Origin: Rhodococcus rhodnii NBRC 100604
GTDB lineage: Bacteria > Actinomycetota > Actinomycetes > Mycobacteriales > Mycobacteriaceae
Assembly (NCBI RefSeq): GCF_001894925.1
Contig: NZ_BCXD01000003.1
Coordinates: forward strand, 310,001-374,000
Direction of reading: 5' to 3'
DNA: 64,000 nucleotides
The notes beneath the pieces are model-generated. The model did not search any database, was not told where the DNA came from, and saw nothing but the letters and a program-made list of their open reading frames with translations. Positions 18,930 through 26,761 of the stretch are shown piece by piece; positions within the stretch are counted from its first letter, which is position 1; each line of letters begins with the position of its first letter. Position numbers and translations under genes: made by a program.

Positions 18930-19594
18930 GCACGCTCACCCGGCCCGTCGGCCTCGTCGTCGGCCGTCGTCGGCGCGATCGGCAGCCGGTCACGGGCACC
19001 CGGCGAGTTGCGGACGGCGAGCACACGCTGCAGCACCGTCACGATGCTGCCCGCGGCGAGCAGCCACATCGCGACGTGGATCGCCCAGTCGACACCGAGC
19101 CCGGTGAACCCGGCGCCGACGAGCACGATGATCAGCCGGTCGGGACGCTCGATCCAGCCGCCGTCGGCGGTGAGGCCGCTGGCCTCGGCGCGCGCCTTGG
19201 CGTAGGAGATGACCTGCGAGGTCACGAGACAGATCAGCGTCGCGATCAGCAGCGGCCTGCTCTGCTCGTCGTACACGGCCCACCACGCGAGGCCCGCGAA
19301 GATCGCGCCGTCGGCGATCCGGTCGCACGTCGCGTCGAGGACGGCGCCGTATCTCGTGCCGCCGCCGCGGGCCCGCGCCATCGCGCCGTCGAGCATGTCG
19401 AACATCACGAACGCCCAGATCCACAGCGTGCCCCAGAAGAGCTGGCCCTGCGGGAAGAACACGAGCGCACCGCCCACGGACGCGACGGTGCCGACGATCG
19501 TCACGGCGTCGGGCGTCAGGCCGGTCCGGATGAGCGCCCGGCCGATCGGCGCCGTCACCTTCGACACGGTCGCGCGGCCGAAGAAACTCAGCAC
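18926..19594 (-). CDS. pgsA: Phosphatidylinositol phosphate synthase (CDP-alcohol phosphatidyltransferase)
   Basis: Joins CDP-diacylglycerol to inositol 1-phosphate to give phosphatidylinositol phosphate, precursor of the PIM pathway encoded next door. The 222-residue membrane protein carries the family signature D-G-x2-A-R-x8-G-x3-D-x3-D, seen as DMLDGAMARARGGGTRYGA then VLDATCDRIADG, and about six helices. GTG 19594 is chosen because it gives the family start (VLSFFGRATVSKVTAPIGRA) and length; an in-frame ATG at 19654 would add 20 residues with no counterpart in the mycobacterial protein. Overlaps patA by four bases. Confidence 0.93.
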   Translation of the reverse strand: MLSFFGRATVSKVTAPIGRALIRTGLTPDAVTIVGTVASVGGALVFFPQGQLFWGTLWIWAFVMFDMLDGAMARARGGGTRYGAVLDATCDRIADGAIFAGLAWWAVYDEQSRPLLIATLICLVTSQVISYAKARAEASGLTADGGWIERPDRLIIVLVGAGFTGLGVDWAIHVAMWLLAAGSIVTVLQRVLAVRNSPGARDRLPIAPTTADDEADGPGERA

Positions 19595-19717
19595 GAGCCG
19601 CCCCCATTCGTTGATCGCACCGAGTTCGTAGATTCCACCGAGGCATCGTGCCACGAATGCGCGCCGAGCGGCCCCGCGGCGGGGTGCCGCTCGCGCGTCG
19701 TGGCCGGCAGGAGCCGG

Positions 19718-20329
19718 TCAGGCATCGTCGCCGGCCGGCTCCGGCGCGAGTGTCTCCCATGCCGCGGCGAGCAGCGCCCTCGTCTCCCGCAGCAACTGCG
19801 GCATCACCTTCGTCTCGCCGAGCACGGTGATGAAGTTCGCGTCGCCGCGCCACCGCGGCACGACGTGCTGATGGAGGTGCTCGGAGAGCGAACCACCCGC
19901 CGCCGCACCGAGATTGAGGCCGACGTTGAATCCGTCGGGATTCGACACCGACTTGATCACCCGCAGCGCGCACTGCGTGAACGCCATGAGCTCCGCCGAC
20001 TCCGAGGCCGTGAGCGCCTCGAGCGCCGCCACCTTCCGGTACGGCACGACCATCAGGTGCCCGGGGTTGTACGGATACAGGTTGAGCACGGCGTACACGC
20101 TCTCGCCACGGCGTACGACGAGCCCGTCCTCGTCCGCCATCTTGGGGATGTCGAGGAACGGCTCACCCGTACCGCCCGCCGGCCGTGGCGCCTCGGTGAT
20201 GTAGGACATCCGGTGCGGCGACCAGATCCGTTGCAGCCGATCCGGTTCGCCGGCGCCGACGTCGATCAGCTCGGCGGTGCCGGGCAGCTCGCGTTCGTCG
20301 CGCGAGGCTCCCCCGGCCGCCGAGGTCAC
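19718..20329 (-). CDS. HIT family protein, probable AP4A phosphorylase
   Basis: Histidine-triad nucleotide enzyme of 203 residues. It carries the catalytic triad motif [10 protein letters not shown] near residue 150, preceded by [17 protein letters not shown], and the [13 protein letters not shown] segment of the nucleotide pocket. The closest well-studied gene in this position, Rv2613c of M. tuberculosis, is an AP4A phosphorylase that splits diadenosine tetraphosphate with phosphate; the same reaction is proposed here. ATG 20329 overlaps the thrS stop by four bases, which is apt because AP4A is a side product of aminoacyl-tRNA synthetases. Confidence 0.87.
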   Translation of the reverse strand: MTSAAGGASRDERELPGTAELIDVGAGEPDRLQRIWSPHRMSYITEAPRPAGGTGEPFLDIPKMADEDGLVVRRGESVYAVLNLYPYNPGHLMVVPYRKVAALEALTASESAELMAFTQCALRVIKSVSNPDGFNVGLNLGAAAGGSLSEHLHQHVVPRWRGDANFITVLGETKVMPQLLRETRALLAAAWETLAPEPAGDDA

Positions 20330-22383
20330 TGCGTCTCCTCCGGCCGCACGAGCGCCGCGGTGGGCGAGACGTTCTCACGCCGCGCGATCCAGCCGGTGAT
20401 CACCGCGACCGCCTCGTCCACGGGTACACCGTTGACCTGCGTTCCGTCGCGGAACCGGAAGCTCACCGCACCGGCCTCGACGTCGCGCTCGCCCGCGAGC
20501 AGCATGAACGGGACCTTCTGCGTCGTGTGGGTGCGAATCTTCTTCTGCATCCGGTCGTCGCTCGTGTCGACCTCGGCACGGACGCCGGCCGCCTTCAGCG
20601 TCGCGGCGACACCGAGGAGGTGCTCCTCGAAGTTCTCCGCCACCGGGATGCCGACGACCTGCACGGGCGCGAGCCACGCCGGGAACGCACCCGCGTAGTG
20701 CTCGGTGAGGACGCCGAAGAACCGCTCGATCGACCCGAACAGCGCACGGTGGATCATCACGGGACGCTTCTTCGTCCCGTCCGACGCCGTGTACTCGAGC
20801 TCGAACCGCTCCGGCAGGTTGAAGTCGAGCTGGATCGTCGACATCTGCCAGGTCCGGCCGAGCGCGTCCTTGACCTGCACCGAGATCTTGGGGCCGTAGA
20901 ACGCGGCCCCACCCGGATCGGGAACGAGCTCGAGGCCCGAGTCGGCCGCGACCTCCGCGAGCGTCGCGGTCGCCTCGTCCCAGGTCTCGTCGTCGCCGAC
21001 GTACTTGTCGGGATTCTTCGTCGACAGCTCCAGGTAGAAGTCGTCGAGCCCGAAGTCCTTCAGCAGATCGAGCACGAACCGCAGCAGGCTCGACAGCTCG
21101 CTGCGCATGTCCTCGCGCGTCGTGTAGATGTGCGCGTCGTCCTGCGTCATGCCGCGCACGCGCGTCAGTCCGTGCACGACACCCGACTTCTCGTAGCGGT
21201 AGACGCTGCCGAACTCGAAGAGCCGCAACGGAAGCTCGCGGTACGAGCGGCCACGCGCACGGAAGATGAGGTTGTGCATCGGGCAGTTCATCGGCTTGAG
21301 GAAGTAGTCCTGGCCGGGCTTGCGGACGGTGCCGTCCTCGGCGAGTTCCTCGTCGACGTGCATCGCGGGGAACATTCCCTCGCGGTACCAGTCGAGGTGG
21401 CCCGACACCTCGAAGAGGTGACCCTTCGTGATGTGCGGGGTGTTGACGAACTCGTAGCCGGCCTCGGTGTGCCGCCGGCGCGAGTAGTTCTCCATCTCGG
21501 TGCGGATGATGCCGCCCTTGGGATGGAACACCGGCAGCCCCGACCCGAGCTCGTCGGGGAAGCTGAACAGATCGAGTTCGGCACCGAGCCGCCGGTGATC
21601 GCGCTTCTCCGCCTCGGCGAGCAGCTCGAGGTACTGCTCCTGCGCTTCCTTCGACTCCCACGCCGTCCCGTAGATGCGCTGCAGGCCGGCGTTGTTCTGA
21701 TCGCCGCGCCAGTACGCGGCGGAGCTGCGGGTCAGCTTGAACGCGGGGACGAACTTCGTCGTCGGGATGTGCGGGCCGCGGCACAGGTCGCCCCACACGC
21801 GCTCGCCGGTACGGGGGTCGAGGTTGTCGTAGATCGTCAGCTCGGAGCCGCCGACCTCCATGATCTCGGGGTCGTCGATGCCGGACTTGTCGTCGATCAG
21901 CTCGAGCTTGAACGGCTCGTTCGCGAGTTCGGTGCGGGCGTCCTCGACCGAGTCGACGACGCGGCGCGAGAAGCGCTGCGCGCCTTTGACGATCTGCTTC
22001 ATCCGCTTCTCGAGCTTCGCCAGATCCTCGGGCGTGAACGGCCGCTCGACCTGGAAGTCGTAGTAGAAGCCGTTGGTGATCGGCGGGCCGATGCCGAGCT
22101 TCGCGTCCGGGAACTCCTGCTGCACCGCCTGCGCGAGGATGTGGGCGGCCGAATGCCGGATGACGCTGCGCCCGTCGTCGGTGCTCGCGGCGACCGGTTC
22201 CACCTCGACGTCGGCGTCGGGCGTCCACGCGAGGTCACGCAGCCGGCCCTCGCCGTCGCGCACGACCACGATCGTGTCGGGACCCTTGGTGGGGTATCCG
22301 GCTTCCCGGACCGCGGCGCCCGCCGTGGTCCCCGCCGCGACCCGGACGAGGGCGGCTGAGGTGTCGGGTACGGGCGTGGTCAC
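20326..22383 (-). CDS. thrS: Threonine--tRNA ligase
   Basis: Charges tRNA-Thr. The 685-residue class II synthetase has an N-terminal TGS-like domain, an editing domain with [20 protein letters not shown], motif 2 region [19 protein letters not shown] with [20 protein letters not shown], and motif 3 [20 protein letters not shown], then an anticodon-binding domain. GTG 22383 is preferred because GAGGAG lies about seven nucleotides upstream and the length fits the mycobacterial enzyme; the in-frame ATG at 22443 has no such site. First gene of the PIM operon string. I saw no T-box leader in the 120 bp upstream. Confidence 0.95.
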   Translation of the reverse strand: MTTPVPDTSAALVRVAAGTTAGAAVREAGYPTKGPDTIVVVRDGEGRLRDLAWTPDADVEVEPVAASTDDGRSVIRHSAAHILAQAVQQEFPDAKLGIGPPITNGFYYDFQVERPFTPEDLAKLEKRMKQIVKGAQRFSRRVVDSVEDARTELANEPFKLELIDDKSGIDDPEIMEVGGSELTIYDNLDPRTGERVWGDLCRGPHIPTTKFVPAFKLTRSSAAYWRGDQNNAGLQRIYGTAWESKEAQEQYLELLAEAEKRDHRRLGAELDLFSFPDELGSGLPVFHPKGGIIRTEMENYSRRRHTEAGYEFVNTPHITKGHLFEVSGHLDWYREGMFPAMHVDEELAEDGTVRKPGQDYFLKPMNCPMHNLIFRARGRSYRELPLRLFEFGSVYRYEKSGVVHGLTRVRGMTQDDAHIYTTREDMRSELSSLLRFVLDLLKDFGLDDFYLELSTKNPDKYVGDDETWDEATATLAEVAADSGLELVPDPGGAAFYGPKISVQVKDALGRTWQMSTIQLDFNLPERFELEYTASDGTKKRPVMIHRALFGSIERFFGVLTEHYAGAFPAWLAPVQVVGIPVAENFEEHLLGVAATLKAAGVRAEVDTSDDRMQKKIRTHTTQKVPFMLLAGERDVEAGAVSFRFRDGTQVNGVPVDEAVAVITGWIARRENVSPTAALVRPEETQ

Positions 22384-22503
22384 TGCTGTCTCCTCGGATG
22401 GCGGTGGGACGGCTGCTCGTCGGCAGCCACCGTGCGTGACCATGCTAGTCCGGCGCCCGACTCCCCCGACGACGTCGTCCCGCCCGCGACGCGTGGAGCG
22501 GCC

Positions 22504-23058
22504 TCAGATCGAGCGGATTCCCTGGAGGATCCGTTCGAGCAGTTCCCGGCCCGGCCCCTCGGTCCCCACCGTCGCGTGCACCACGAGGTCTCCCGACGAC
22601 GCGAGGTCGCCGACGAGCACGCGTGCGACGCCGATCGGCATCCGGGCCAGCGCCGCGATCTCCGCGACGGAGCGCGGTGACGTGCACAGCTCGAGCACCA
22701 CGCGGTGATCGCCCTGCGCGCTCGCGTCGGCGGTCGCGGACACGAGCGTCTCGAATTCGAGCTCGACCCGCGGCCGGGTCCTGCCGCCGCTGCGGACGAA
22801 GGGACGCACGAGCGAGAACTCCTCGGTCGCCGAATCGGCGGCGGGCCGCTCGGGCCGACGCTGCTGCGCCGGCTGCGGCACGCCTTCGCTCGGGCGTTGG
22901 TCGGTCGTCGTCTCCTGCGCGAGCGGCTCCGACGCGGCGGTCGCCACGGGCTCGGCCGCCGCCTGCGTGCGCGCGCGGTCACGGCGCTTGCGCCTGCCCG
23001 CCGAGCCGAAGCGTGCACCGGTGGCACCGACAACCGGCCATTCGTCATCGTCGTTCAT
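22504..23058 (-). CDS. DUF742 domain protein (stand-alone)
   Basis: Cytoplasmic protein of 184 residues. The N-terminal 75 residues are charged and low in complexity; the C-terminal half matches the DUF742 pattern seen in actinobacterial roadblock/GTPase operons (RPFVRSGGRTRPRVELEFET, then SPRSVAEIAALARMPIGVAR and VLVGDLASSGDLVVH), a winged-helix-like fold. ATG 23058 has GGGGAG upstream. DUF742 genes normally sit with a histidine kinase, a roadblock protein and a small GTPase; none is present here, so this copy is an orphan of unknown role. Confidence 0.8.
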   Translation of the reverse strand: MNDDDEWPVVGATGARFGSAGRRKRRDRARTQAAAEPVATAASEPLAQETTTDQRPSEGVPQPAQQRRPERPAADSATEEFSLVRPFVRSGGRTRPRVELEFETLVSATADASAQGDHRVVLELCTSPRSVAEIAALARMPIGVARVLVGDLASSGDLVVHATVGTEGPGRELLERILQGIRSI

Positions 23059-23113
23059 CCCGCTCCCCTCGTGCGGAAATGTTCCCACCAGTTTGTTTCC
23101 TGTGGGTGAACGG

Positions 23114-23608
23114 TCAGAACGGGCTCTGCAGCCAGGGCTGGTGCAGGCCGACCCAGCCACCGACGAGGCCGAAGGTGCCGAGCACCCACAGCGTCGCGAC
23201 GACGACCGCAGCCGTCCCCAGTGCCCCCAGGCCACGGACGAACCACGACTGGCGGCCGAACCACGCCATGAAGGTGTCGTACTTACCGCGCACGACGTGG
23301 AGGATGCGGTGCGCCCAGTCGAACTCGGACGCGAGGATGCCGAGGCCCGCGAACACGATCAGCCAGCCGGGCCCCGGATACGGGATGGCGATGATGCCCA
23401 CGACGAGCACGATCGTGCCGACGACACCCACGATCGCGCGGTAGGTGAGGTCGAGAGTGCGGTTGCTCGCGATCGCCGCGCGCCTGCGCCCGATCCCGTC
23501 GCCGATCCGCCGGAACACGGAGCGTTCGCCGCCGTCCACCGCGGCCCCGCGCTCGGCGGTGTCGTCGCCGGGAGCCGGGACGTGGTCGGTGCGCGGTCCG
23601 TTCTCCAC
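23114..23608 (-). CDS. TIGR02611-type small membrane protein
   Basis: Membrane protein of 164 residues and unknown function, typical of actinobacteria. A charged N-terminus is followed by a first helix pair with the conserved IPYPGPGWLIVFAGLGIL, the family mark, a short cytoplasmic EFDWAHRILHVVRGKYDTF stretch, and a last helix. GTG 23608 is taken because it leaves a compact family-sized protein; the open frame extends to 23737 but the added residues are Arg/Ser-rich. No ribosome site is obvious. It ends 55 bp upstream of the DUF742 gene on the same strand. Confidence 0.75.
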   Translation of the reverse strand: MENGPRTDHVPAPGDDTAERGAAVDGGERSVFRRIGDGIGRRRAAIASNRTLDLTYRAIVGVVGTIVLVVGIIAIPYPGPGWLIVFAGLGILASEFDWAHRILHVVRGKYDTFMAWFGRQSWFVRGLGALGTAAVVVATLWVLGTFGLVGGWVGLHQPWLQSPF

Positions 23609-23805
23609 ATGCCCGAGAGTACCGAGCGTCGCGCACCCGTCACCAAGCGAGACGCTCGTCACAGAACCTGGTCGGAGACCCGTGAAGACGCGTTTCGGTG
23701 TCCGGTTCGACGCGCGAATCCCCGCCGAGTCGGACATGATGACGCCACTCGCCCGGACGGCAACGGAGCCGCTCTGCCGGTGCGAGCCCCCACCCTTTTT
23801 CTGTG

Positions 23806-23836
23806 CGACGACGTGCGGTGCTCCCGCACGTCGTCG
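23806..23836 (+). promoter_or_regulatory. Perfect 13-bp hairpin in the amtB 5' leader
   Basis: CGACGACGTGCGG (23806-23818) is followed by a five-base loop TGCTC and its exact reverse complement (23824-23836). The stem ends 23 nt before the amtB ATG, just upstream of its ribosome site GAGGAGAAG. It could be an operator half-site pair, an RNA stem in the 5' UTR, or an attenuator; no poly-T tract follows. Its position suggests control of ammonium transporter expression, but no known nitrogen-regulator box could be matched with confidence. Confidence 0.5.
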
Positions 23837-23859
23837 TCGACGACGTCCGAGGAGAAGCT

Positions 23860-25110
23860 ATGCCCGCAGCCGATGTCGCGTGGATGCTCGCGGCTCTTGC
23901 GCTCGTGATCGTCATGTTCCCCGGTCTGGCACTGTTCTACGGCGGCATGGTCGGCACGAAGAACACGCTGAACATGATGATGATGGTGATGGGCGCTCTC
24001 GCCGTCACCTCCGTGATCTACGTCCTCTACGGCCACGGATTCGTCGTCGGCGACTCGATCGGCGGCCTCGGAATCCTCGGTGATCCGATGGACCACCTCG
24101 GCTTCGCCGGTATCTACGAGGATCCCGGCGACGGCGGACTCGCGGATCCGTTCTGGTTCGCCTTCTACATCCTGTTCGCGGGCATCACGATCGCGATCGT
24201 CGCGTCGGGTGCCGTCGGCCGCATGAAGTTCGGCGCGTGGCTCGTCTTCGCCGCCCTCTACGTCACGTTCGTGTACCTGCCGCTCGGGCACTGGGTCTTC
24301 GCCGCGGACGACGAGGATCTCGGCACGGTCGGCGGCTGGATGCGCAACGACCTCGGCCTGCACGACTACGCGGGCGGCACCGCCGTCCACATGGCGTCCG
24401 GCCTCGGCGCGCTGGCGCTCGCGCTCGTGCTCGGCCCGCGCCGCGAGAGCGCGACGCGCCCGCACAACGTCCCGCTGATCCTGCTGGGCTCGGGCCTGTT
24501 GTGGATGGGCTGGTTCGGATTCAACGGCGGCACGGCCGGTGGCGCGAACTTCCTGGCGCAGTACGTGTATCTGACGACGCTGCTCGCCGCGTGCGCGGGC
24601 ATGCTCGGCTTCTGCCTCGTCGAGAAGATCCGCAACGGCAAGCCGACGACGCTCGGTGCCGCCTCGGGTCTCGTGTCCGGTCTCGTCGCGATCACTCCGT
24701 CGGCGGACGCCGTCGAGGCGATCGGCGCGCTGGTCGTCGGCTTCGCCGGCGGTGCGATCGTCTGCTGGGCGTGCACGTGGAAGACCAAGCTCGGCATCGA
24801 CGAGTCGCTCGACGCCTTCGCCGTGCACGGCATGGGCGGCATCGTGGGCTCGGTCTGCGTCATCCTCATCGGCTACGCGGGGTCGCCCGCCGGCATCGAG
24901 GGCATCCTGTTCGGCGGCAGCTGGGACATCGTGTGGCGTGAGTTCGTCGGCATCGGCGTCACGTGTGCGTACGCGTTCGGCGTCACGTGGATCATCGCCA
25001 AGGTTCTCGACAAGACGATCGGCCTGCGTGCCGACGAAGAGGATGAGTACTCGGGCATGGACGTCGCGATGCACCAGGAGACCGCGTACGACGCCCGCGA
25101 GCGCGTCTGA
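23860..25110 (+). CDS. amtB: Ammonium transporter AmtB
   Basis: Trimeric membrane channel that brings ammonium/ammonia into the cell. The 416-residue protein has about eleven helices and the family motifs MFPGLALFYGGMVGTKNTLN, DYAGGTAVHMASGLGALALA with the first pore His, WFGFNGGTAGGAN, and DAFAVHGMGGIVGS with the second pore His. ATG 23860 follows GAGGAGAAGCT, an ideal ribosome site. In many actinobacteria amtB is followed by glnK and glnD; here a strong terminator and a tRNA gene follow, so this copy stands alone. Confidence 0.95.
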   Translation: MPAADVAWMLAALALVIVMFPGLALFYGGMVGTKNTLNMMMMVMGALAVTSVIYVLYGHGFVVGDSIGGLGILGDPMDHLGFAGIYEDPGDGGLADPFWFAFYILFAGITIAIVASGAVGRMKFGAWLVFAALYVTFVYLPLGHWVFAADDEDLGTVGGWMRNDLGLHDYAGGTAVHMASGLGALALALVLGPRRESATRPHNVPLILLGSGLLWMGWFGFNGGTAGGANFLAQYVYLTTLLAACAGMLGFCLVEKIRNGKPTTLGAASGLVSGLVAITPSADAVEAIGALVVGFAGGAIVCWACTWKTKLGIDESLDAFAVHGMGGIVGSVCVILIGYAGSPAGIEGILFGGSWDIVWREFVGIGVTCAYAFGVTWIIAKVLDKTIGLRADEEDEYSGMDVAMHQETAYDARERV

Positions 25111-25146
25111 ATCGCTCGCTCTCGCGAGCATCCTTCTCCGACGACG

Positions 25147-25184
25147 ACGGCGGCCCGGTCACCTCGAGGTGACCGGGCCGCCGT
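25147..25184 (+). terminator. Bidirectional palindromic terminator after amtB
   Basis: A perfect 38-bp palindrome, ACGGCGGCCCGGTCACCTC followed directly by its reverse complement, forms a stem of up to 19 bp. No T-tract follows, which is normal in high-GC actinobacteria. It ends 8 bp before the 3' end of the tRNA-Val(CAC) gene on the other strand, so it can serve both converging transcripts. Confidence 0.8.
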
Positions 25185-25191
25185 TCGTGAG

Positions 25192-25263
25192 TGGTCCCGG
25201 CTGGTTTCGAACCAGCGACCTTCCGCGTGTGAGGCGGACGCTCTCCCACTGAGCTACGAGACC
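25192..25263 (-). tRNA. tRNA-Val(CAC)
   Basis: Minus-strand cloverleaf of 72 nt. The acceptor strands GGTCTCG and CGGGACC pair (one G-T wobble), the D-arm reads TAGCTCAGTGGGAGAGC, the anticodon arm TCCGC-CTCACAC-GCGGA shows anticodon CAC, and the T-arm is CTGGTTCGAAACCAG. The 3' CCA is not encoded. It reads GUG valine codons. Confidence 0.93.
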
Positions 25264-25561
25264 GCGTCGGGCCTGCCGAAGCGGGCCGAACGAAGCGAAA
25301 CACTAGCACGCGCACGGCGGCCGACGAAAATCGGCGACCGCTCGCGGGGAGGGTCTCGACGCCGCCGCGAATCCGGCGTGCACACGATCCCCCGTCAGGT
25401 AGCCCACCTGCGGATTTGTGGTTCGTCGCGACCCTGGGCTAGTGTTCTCAACCGCACCGGGAGTCACCCAGCGGGTACCCCCGGAGCGCCAGTGTTCACC
25501 GGATCGGCTAGGCTGTGCGTTGACTTTCGCCCAGCAGAGCAGAACCGGGCGAGGCACGAAT
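25264..25561 (+). promoter_or_regulatory. Gene-free spacer with probable tRNA-operon promoter (about 25416-25445)
   Basis: This 298-bp gap between divergent tRNA genes has no protein gene I can support. TTGTGG (25416-25421) and TAGTGT (25440-25445) are 18 nt apart and form a plausible housekeeping promoter pointing at the Gly-Cys-Val tRNA run. A second TAGGCT box at 25509-25514 is a possible -10 without a clear -35. The open frame on the minus strand here has no ribosome site or family pattern. Confidence 0.35.
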
Positions 25562-25634
25562 GCGGATGTAGCGCAGCTGGTAGCGCATCACCTTGCCAAG
25601 GTGAGGGTCGCGGGTTCGAATCCCGTCATCCGCT
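25562..25634 (+). tRNA. tRNA-Gly(GCC), copy 1
   Basis: 73-nt cloverleaf: acceptor GCGGATG/CATCCGC, D-arm TAGCGCAGCTGGTAGCGC, anticodon arm with loop TTGCCAA giving anticodon GCC, T-arm CGGGTTCGAATCCCG, discriminator T. The base sequence from 25562 to 25634 is identical to copy 2 at 25952-26024, but CCA is not encoded after this copy. Confidence 0.95.
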
Positions 25635-25659
25635 CGAGAGGGTGGACTCAACCTTTCAC

Positions 25660-25730
25660 GGTGGAGTGGCCGAGTGGTGAGGCAACGGCCTGCAAAGCCG
25701 TGCACACGGGTTCGATTCCCGTCTCCACCT
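25660..25730 (+). tRNA. tRNA-Cys(GCA)
   Basis: 71-nt cloverleaf with acceptor GGTGGAG/CTCCACC, D-arm GGCCGAGTGGTGAGGC, anticodon loop CTGCAAA giving GCA, and T-arm CGGGTTCGATTCCCG. CCA is not encoded. It sits 25 bp after tRNA-Gly and one base before tRNA-Val, so the three are surely one transcript. Confidence 0.94.
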
Positions 25731-25731
25731 C

Positions 25732-25803
25732 GCGCGATTAGCTCAGCGGGAGAGCGCTTCCCTGACACGGAAGAGGTCACTGGTTCAATCCCAGTATCGC
25801 GCA
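25732..25803 (+). tRNA. tRNA-Val(GAC), copy 1
   Basis: 72-nt cloverleaf with acceptor GCGCGAT/ATCGCGC, D-arm TAGCTCAGCGGGAGAGC, anticodon loop CTGACAC giving GAC, and T-arm CTGGTTCAATCCCAG. CCA is encoded at 25804-25806. It differs from copy 2 only in the T-loop, with A at 25787 where copy 2 has G. Confidence 0.95.
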
Positions 25804-25807
25804 CCAC

Positions 25808-25905
25808 GGCCTTCGGGCCAGGCAGTACGGCCTTCGGGCCGGACGACACGGGCCACGGTCAGTGTCACGTATCCTTCGGGGTACGAACGCTTGCCCTGCG
25901 GGGCA
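25808..25905 (+). repeat. Four small tetraloop hairpins between tRNA genes
   Basis: The spacer between tRNA-Val copy 1 and tRNA-Gly copy 2 holds four hairpins: GGCC-TTCG-GGCC (25808-25819), CGGCC-TTCG-GGCCG (25828-25841), CGTATCC-TTCG-GGGTACG (25868-25885) and TGCCC-TGCG-GGGCA (25892-25905). Three share the very stable UUCG loop. They may guide tRNA precursor processing or partly terminate transcription; nothing in the sequence decides between these. Confidence 0.6.
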
Positions 25906-25951
25906 GGTGAACTCGGTTCGGCTCACCGGAACACGGTTCGCCGGATCGCAT

Positions 25952-26024
25952 GCGGATGTAGCGCAGCTGGTAGCGCATCACCTTGCCAAGGTGAGGGTCG
26001 CGGGTTCGAATCCCGTCATCCGCT
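25952..26024 (+). tRNA. tRNA-Gly(GCC), copy 2
   Basis: Identical over all 73 nt to copy 1, with anticodon GCC. Unlike copy 1 it is followed by an encoded CCA (26025-26027). Together with the next tRNA-Val it repeats the Gly...Val arrangement of the first cluster without the Cys gene. Confidence 0.95.
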
Positions 26025-26089
26025 CCACCGAGACCGCGGTGCGGTTCTTCGTCACGAGAGTGCCGAGGACCGCACCGCGGTGTCGTCTC

Positions 26090-26161
26090 GCGCGATTAGC
26101 TCAGCGGGAGAGCGCTTCCCTGACACGGAAGAGGTCACTGGTTCGATCCCAGTATCGCGCA
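26090..26161 (+). tRNA. tRNA-Val(GAC), copy 2
   Basis: 72-nt cloverleaf, the same as copy 1 except G at 26145 in the T-loop. Anticodon GAC; CCA encoded at 26162-26164. It is the last tRNA of the run and is followed within 6 nt by a strong terminator hairpin. Confidence 0.95.
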
Positions 26162-26166
26162 CCACC

Positions 26167-26203
26167 AGTAGGGCGGGTCCGGAAGTTCCGGGCCCGCCCT
26201 ACT
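26167..26203 (+). terminator. Terminator hairpin after the tRNA run
   Basis: AGTAGGGCGGGTCCGG (26167-26182), loop AAGTT, then CCGGGCCCGCCCTACT (26188-26203): a 16-bp stem with one G-T pair. It ends the tRNA transcript. It also lies 31 bp past the stop of the converging LeuA-domain gene, so it may terminate from both sides. Confidence 0.8.
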
Positions 26204-26233
26204 GTCGTCTGTCCTCCGACAACCGGAGAACCC

Positions 26234-26761
26234 TCACGCCTCGGGCAGCGCCGCGAATCGATTGGCGGCCGCCAGCAGGGCACCGAGAGCGGAGCGGGTG
26301 CGATCCTCGTCGTCCGCGAACGCCCACAACGTGCGGCCGTTCGACTCGCAGCGCACGGACGTCGAGTGGCGTCCGCCGTCCGGCCGCTGGTGGAACTCGA
26401 GGATCTCGATCCGCGTGCCGGCGTCGTGCAGCATCGCGGTCAGTGCCGCCAGCGGGCCGGTCGCGGTGGCCTCGCCGCAGCGCCGCCCGCGCGCCGTCGT
26501 GAGTTCGGCCTCGTACCGGGTGCTACCGGCGGCGGCGCCGCGAGAACGCCACGAGAGCAGAGCGAACGGCCCTGCGGGGCAATAAGTCCGGCGCAGCGAC
26601 TCCCGATCGGTGCAACGTGCTTCGTCACGCAACCCGCGCGGAAGCAGGTCCGCGATCGGCATCGGGGCTGTCGCGCAGGCAGCGCTGGAACGAGACGGAG
26701 CCGTACGCGACGGGGCCGTTCGAGAAGCAGTGGTGCGAGACAGAGTGGAGGTGGTGCGCAT
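26234..26761 (-). CDS. Alpha-isopropylmalate synthase regulatory (LeuA dimer) domain protein
   Basis: A 175-residue protein that looks like the C-terminal allosteric domain of 2-isopropylmalate synthase without the catalytic barrel. The core from about residue 65 on has GPLAALTAMLHDAGTRIEIL, FHQRPDGGRHSTSVRCESNG and RTLWAFADD, then a closing helix LGALLAAANRFAAL, all typical of the leucine-binding LeuA dimer fold. ATG 26761 has AGGAAG about nine nucleotides upstream; an in-frame ATG at 26662 lacks a site. The first 33 residues are Ser/Thr/Arg-rich and may be poorly ordered. It may sense leucine or modulate LeuA by mixed dimers; that is inference. A branched-chain leader peptide lies upstream. 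Confidence 0.75.
   Translation of the reverse strand: MRTTSTLSRTTASRTAPSRTAPSRSSAACATAPMPIADLLPRGLRDEARCTDRESLRRTYCPAGPFALLSWRSRGAAAGSTRYEAELTTARGRRCGEATATGPLAALTAMLHDAGTRIEILEFHQRPDGGRHSTSVRCESNGRTLWAFADDEDRTRSALGALLAAANRFAALPEA

Noticed and set aside
22384-22503. T-box or other riboswitch before thrS
   Set aside because: The 120-bp gap lacks a T-box core and an antiterminator-like fold that I can recognise.
23641-23800. Possible GlnR or AmtR boxes upstream of amtB
   Set aside because: Fragments such as GTCAC occur but spacing and the second half-site do not match the GlnR pattern well enough to call.
25303-25557. 84-codon minus-strand frame between the tRNA genes
   Set aside because: No ribosome site, Arg/Pro/Ser-biased, and it overlaps the likely tRNA promoter.
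25562-26161. Near-identical repeats with spacers that look array-like
   Set aside because: The repeats are full tRNA-Gly and tRNA-Val genes with cloverleaf pairing, not CRISPR repeats; no Cas genes are present.
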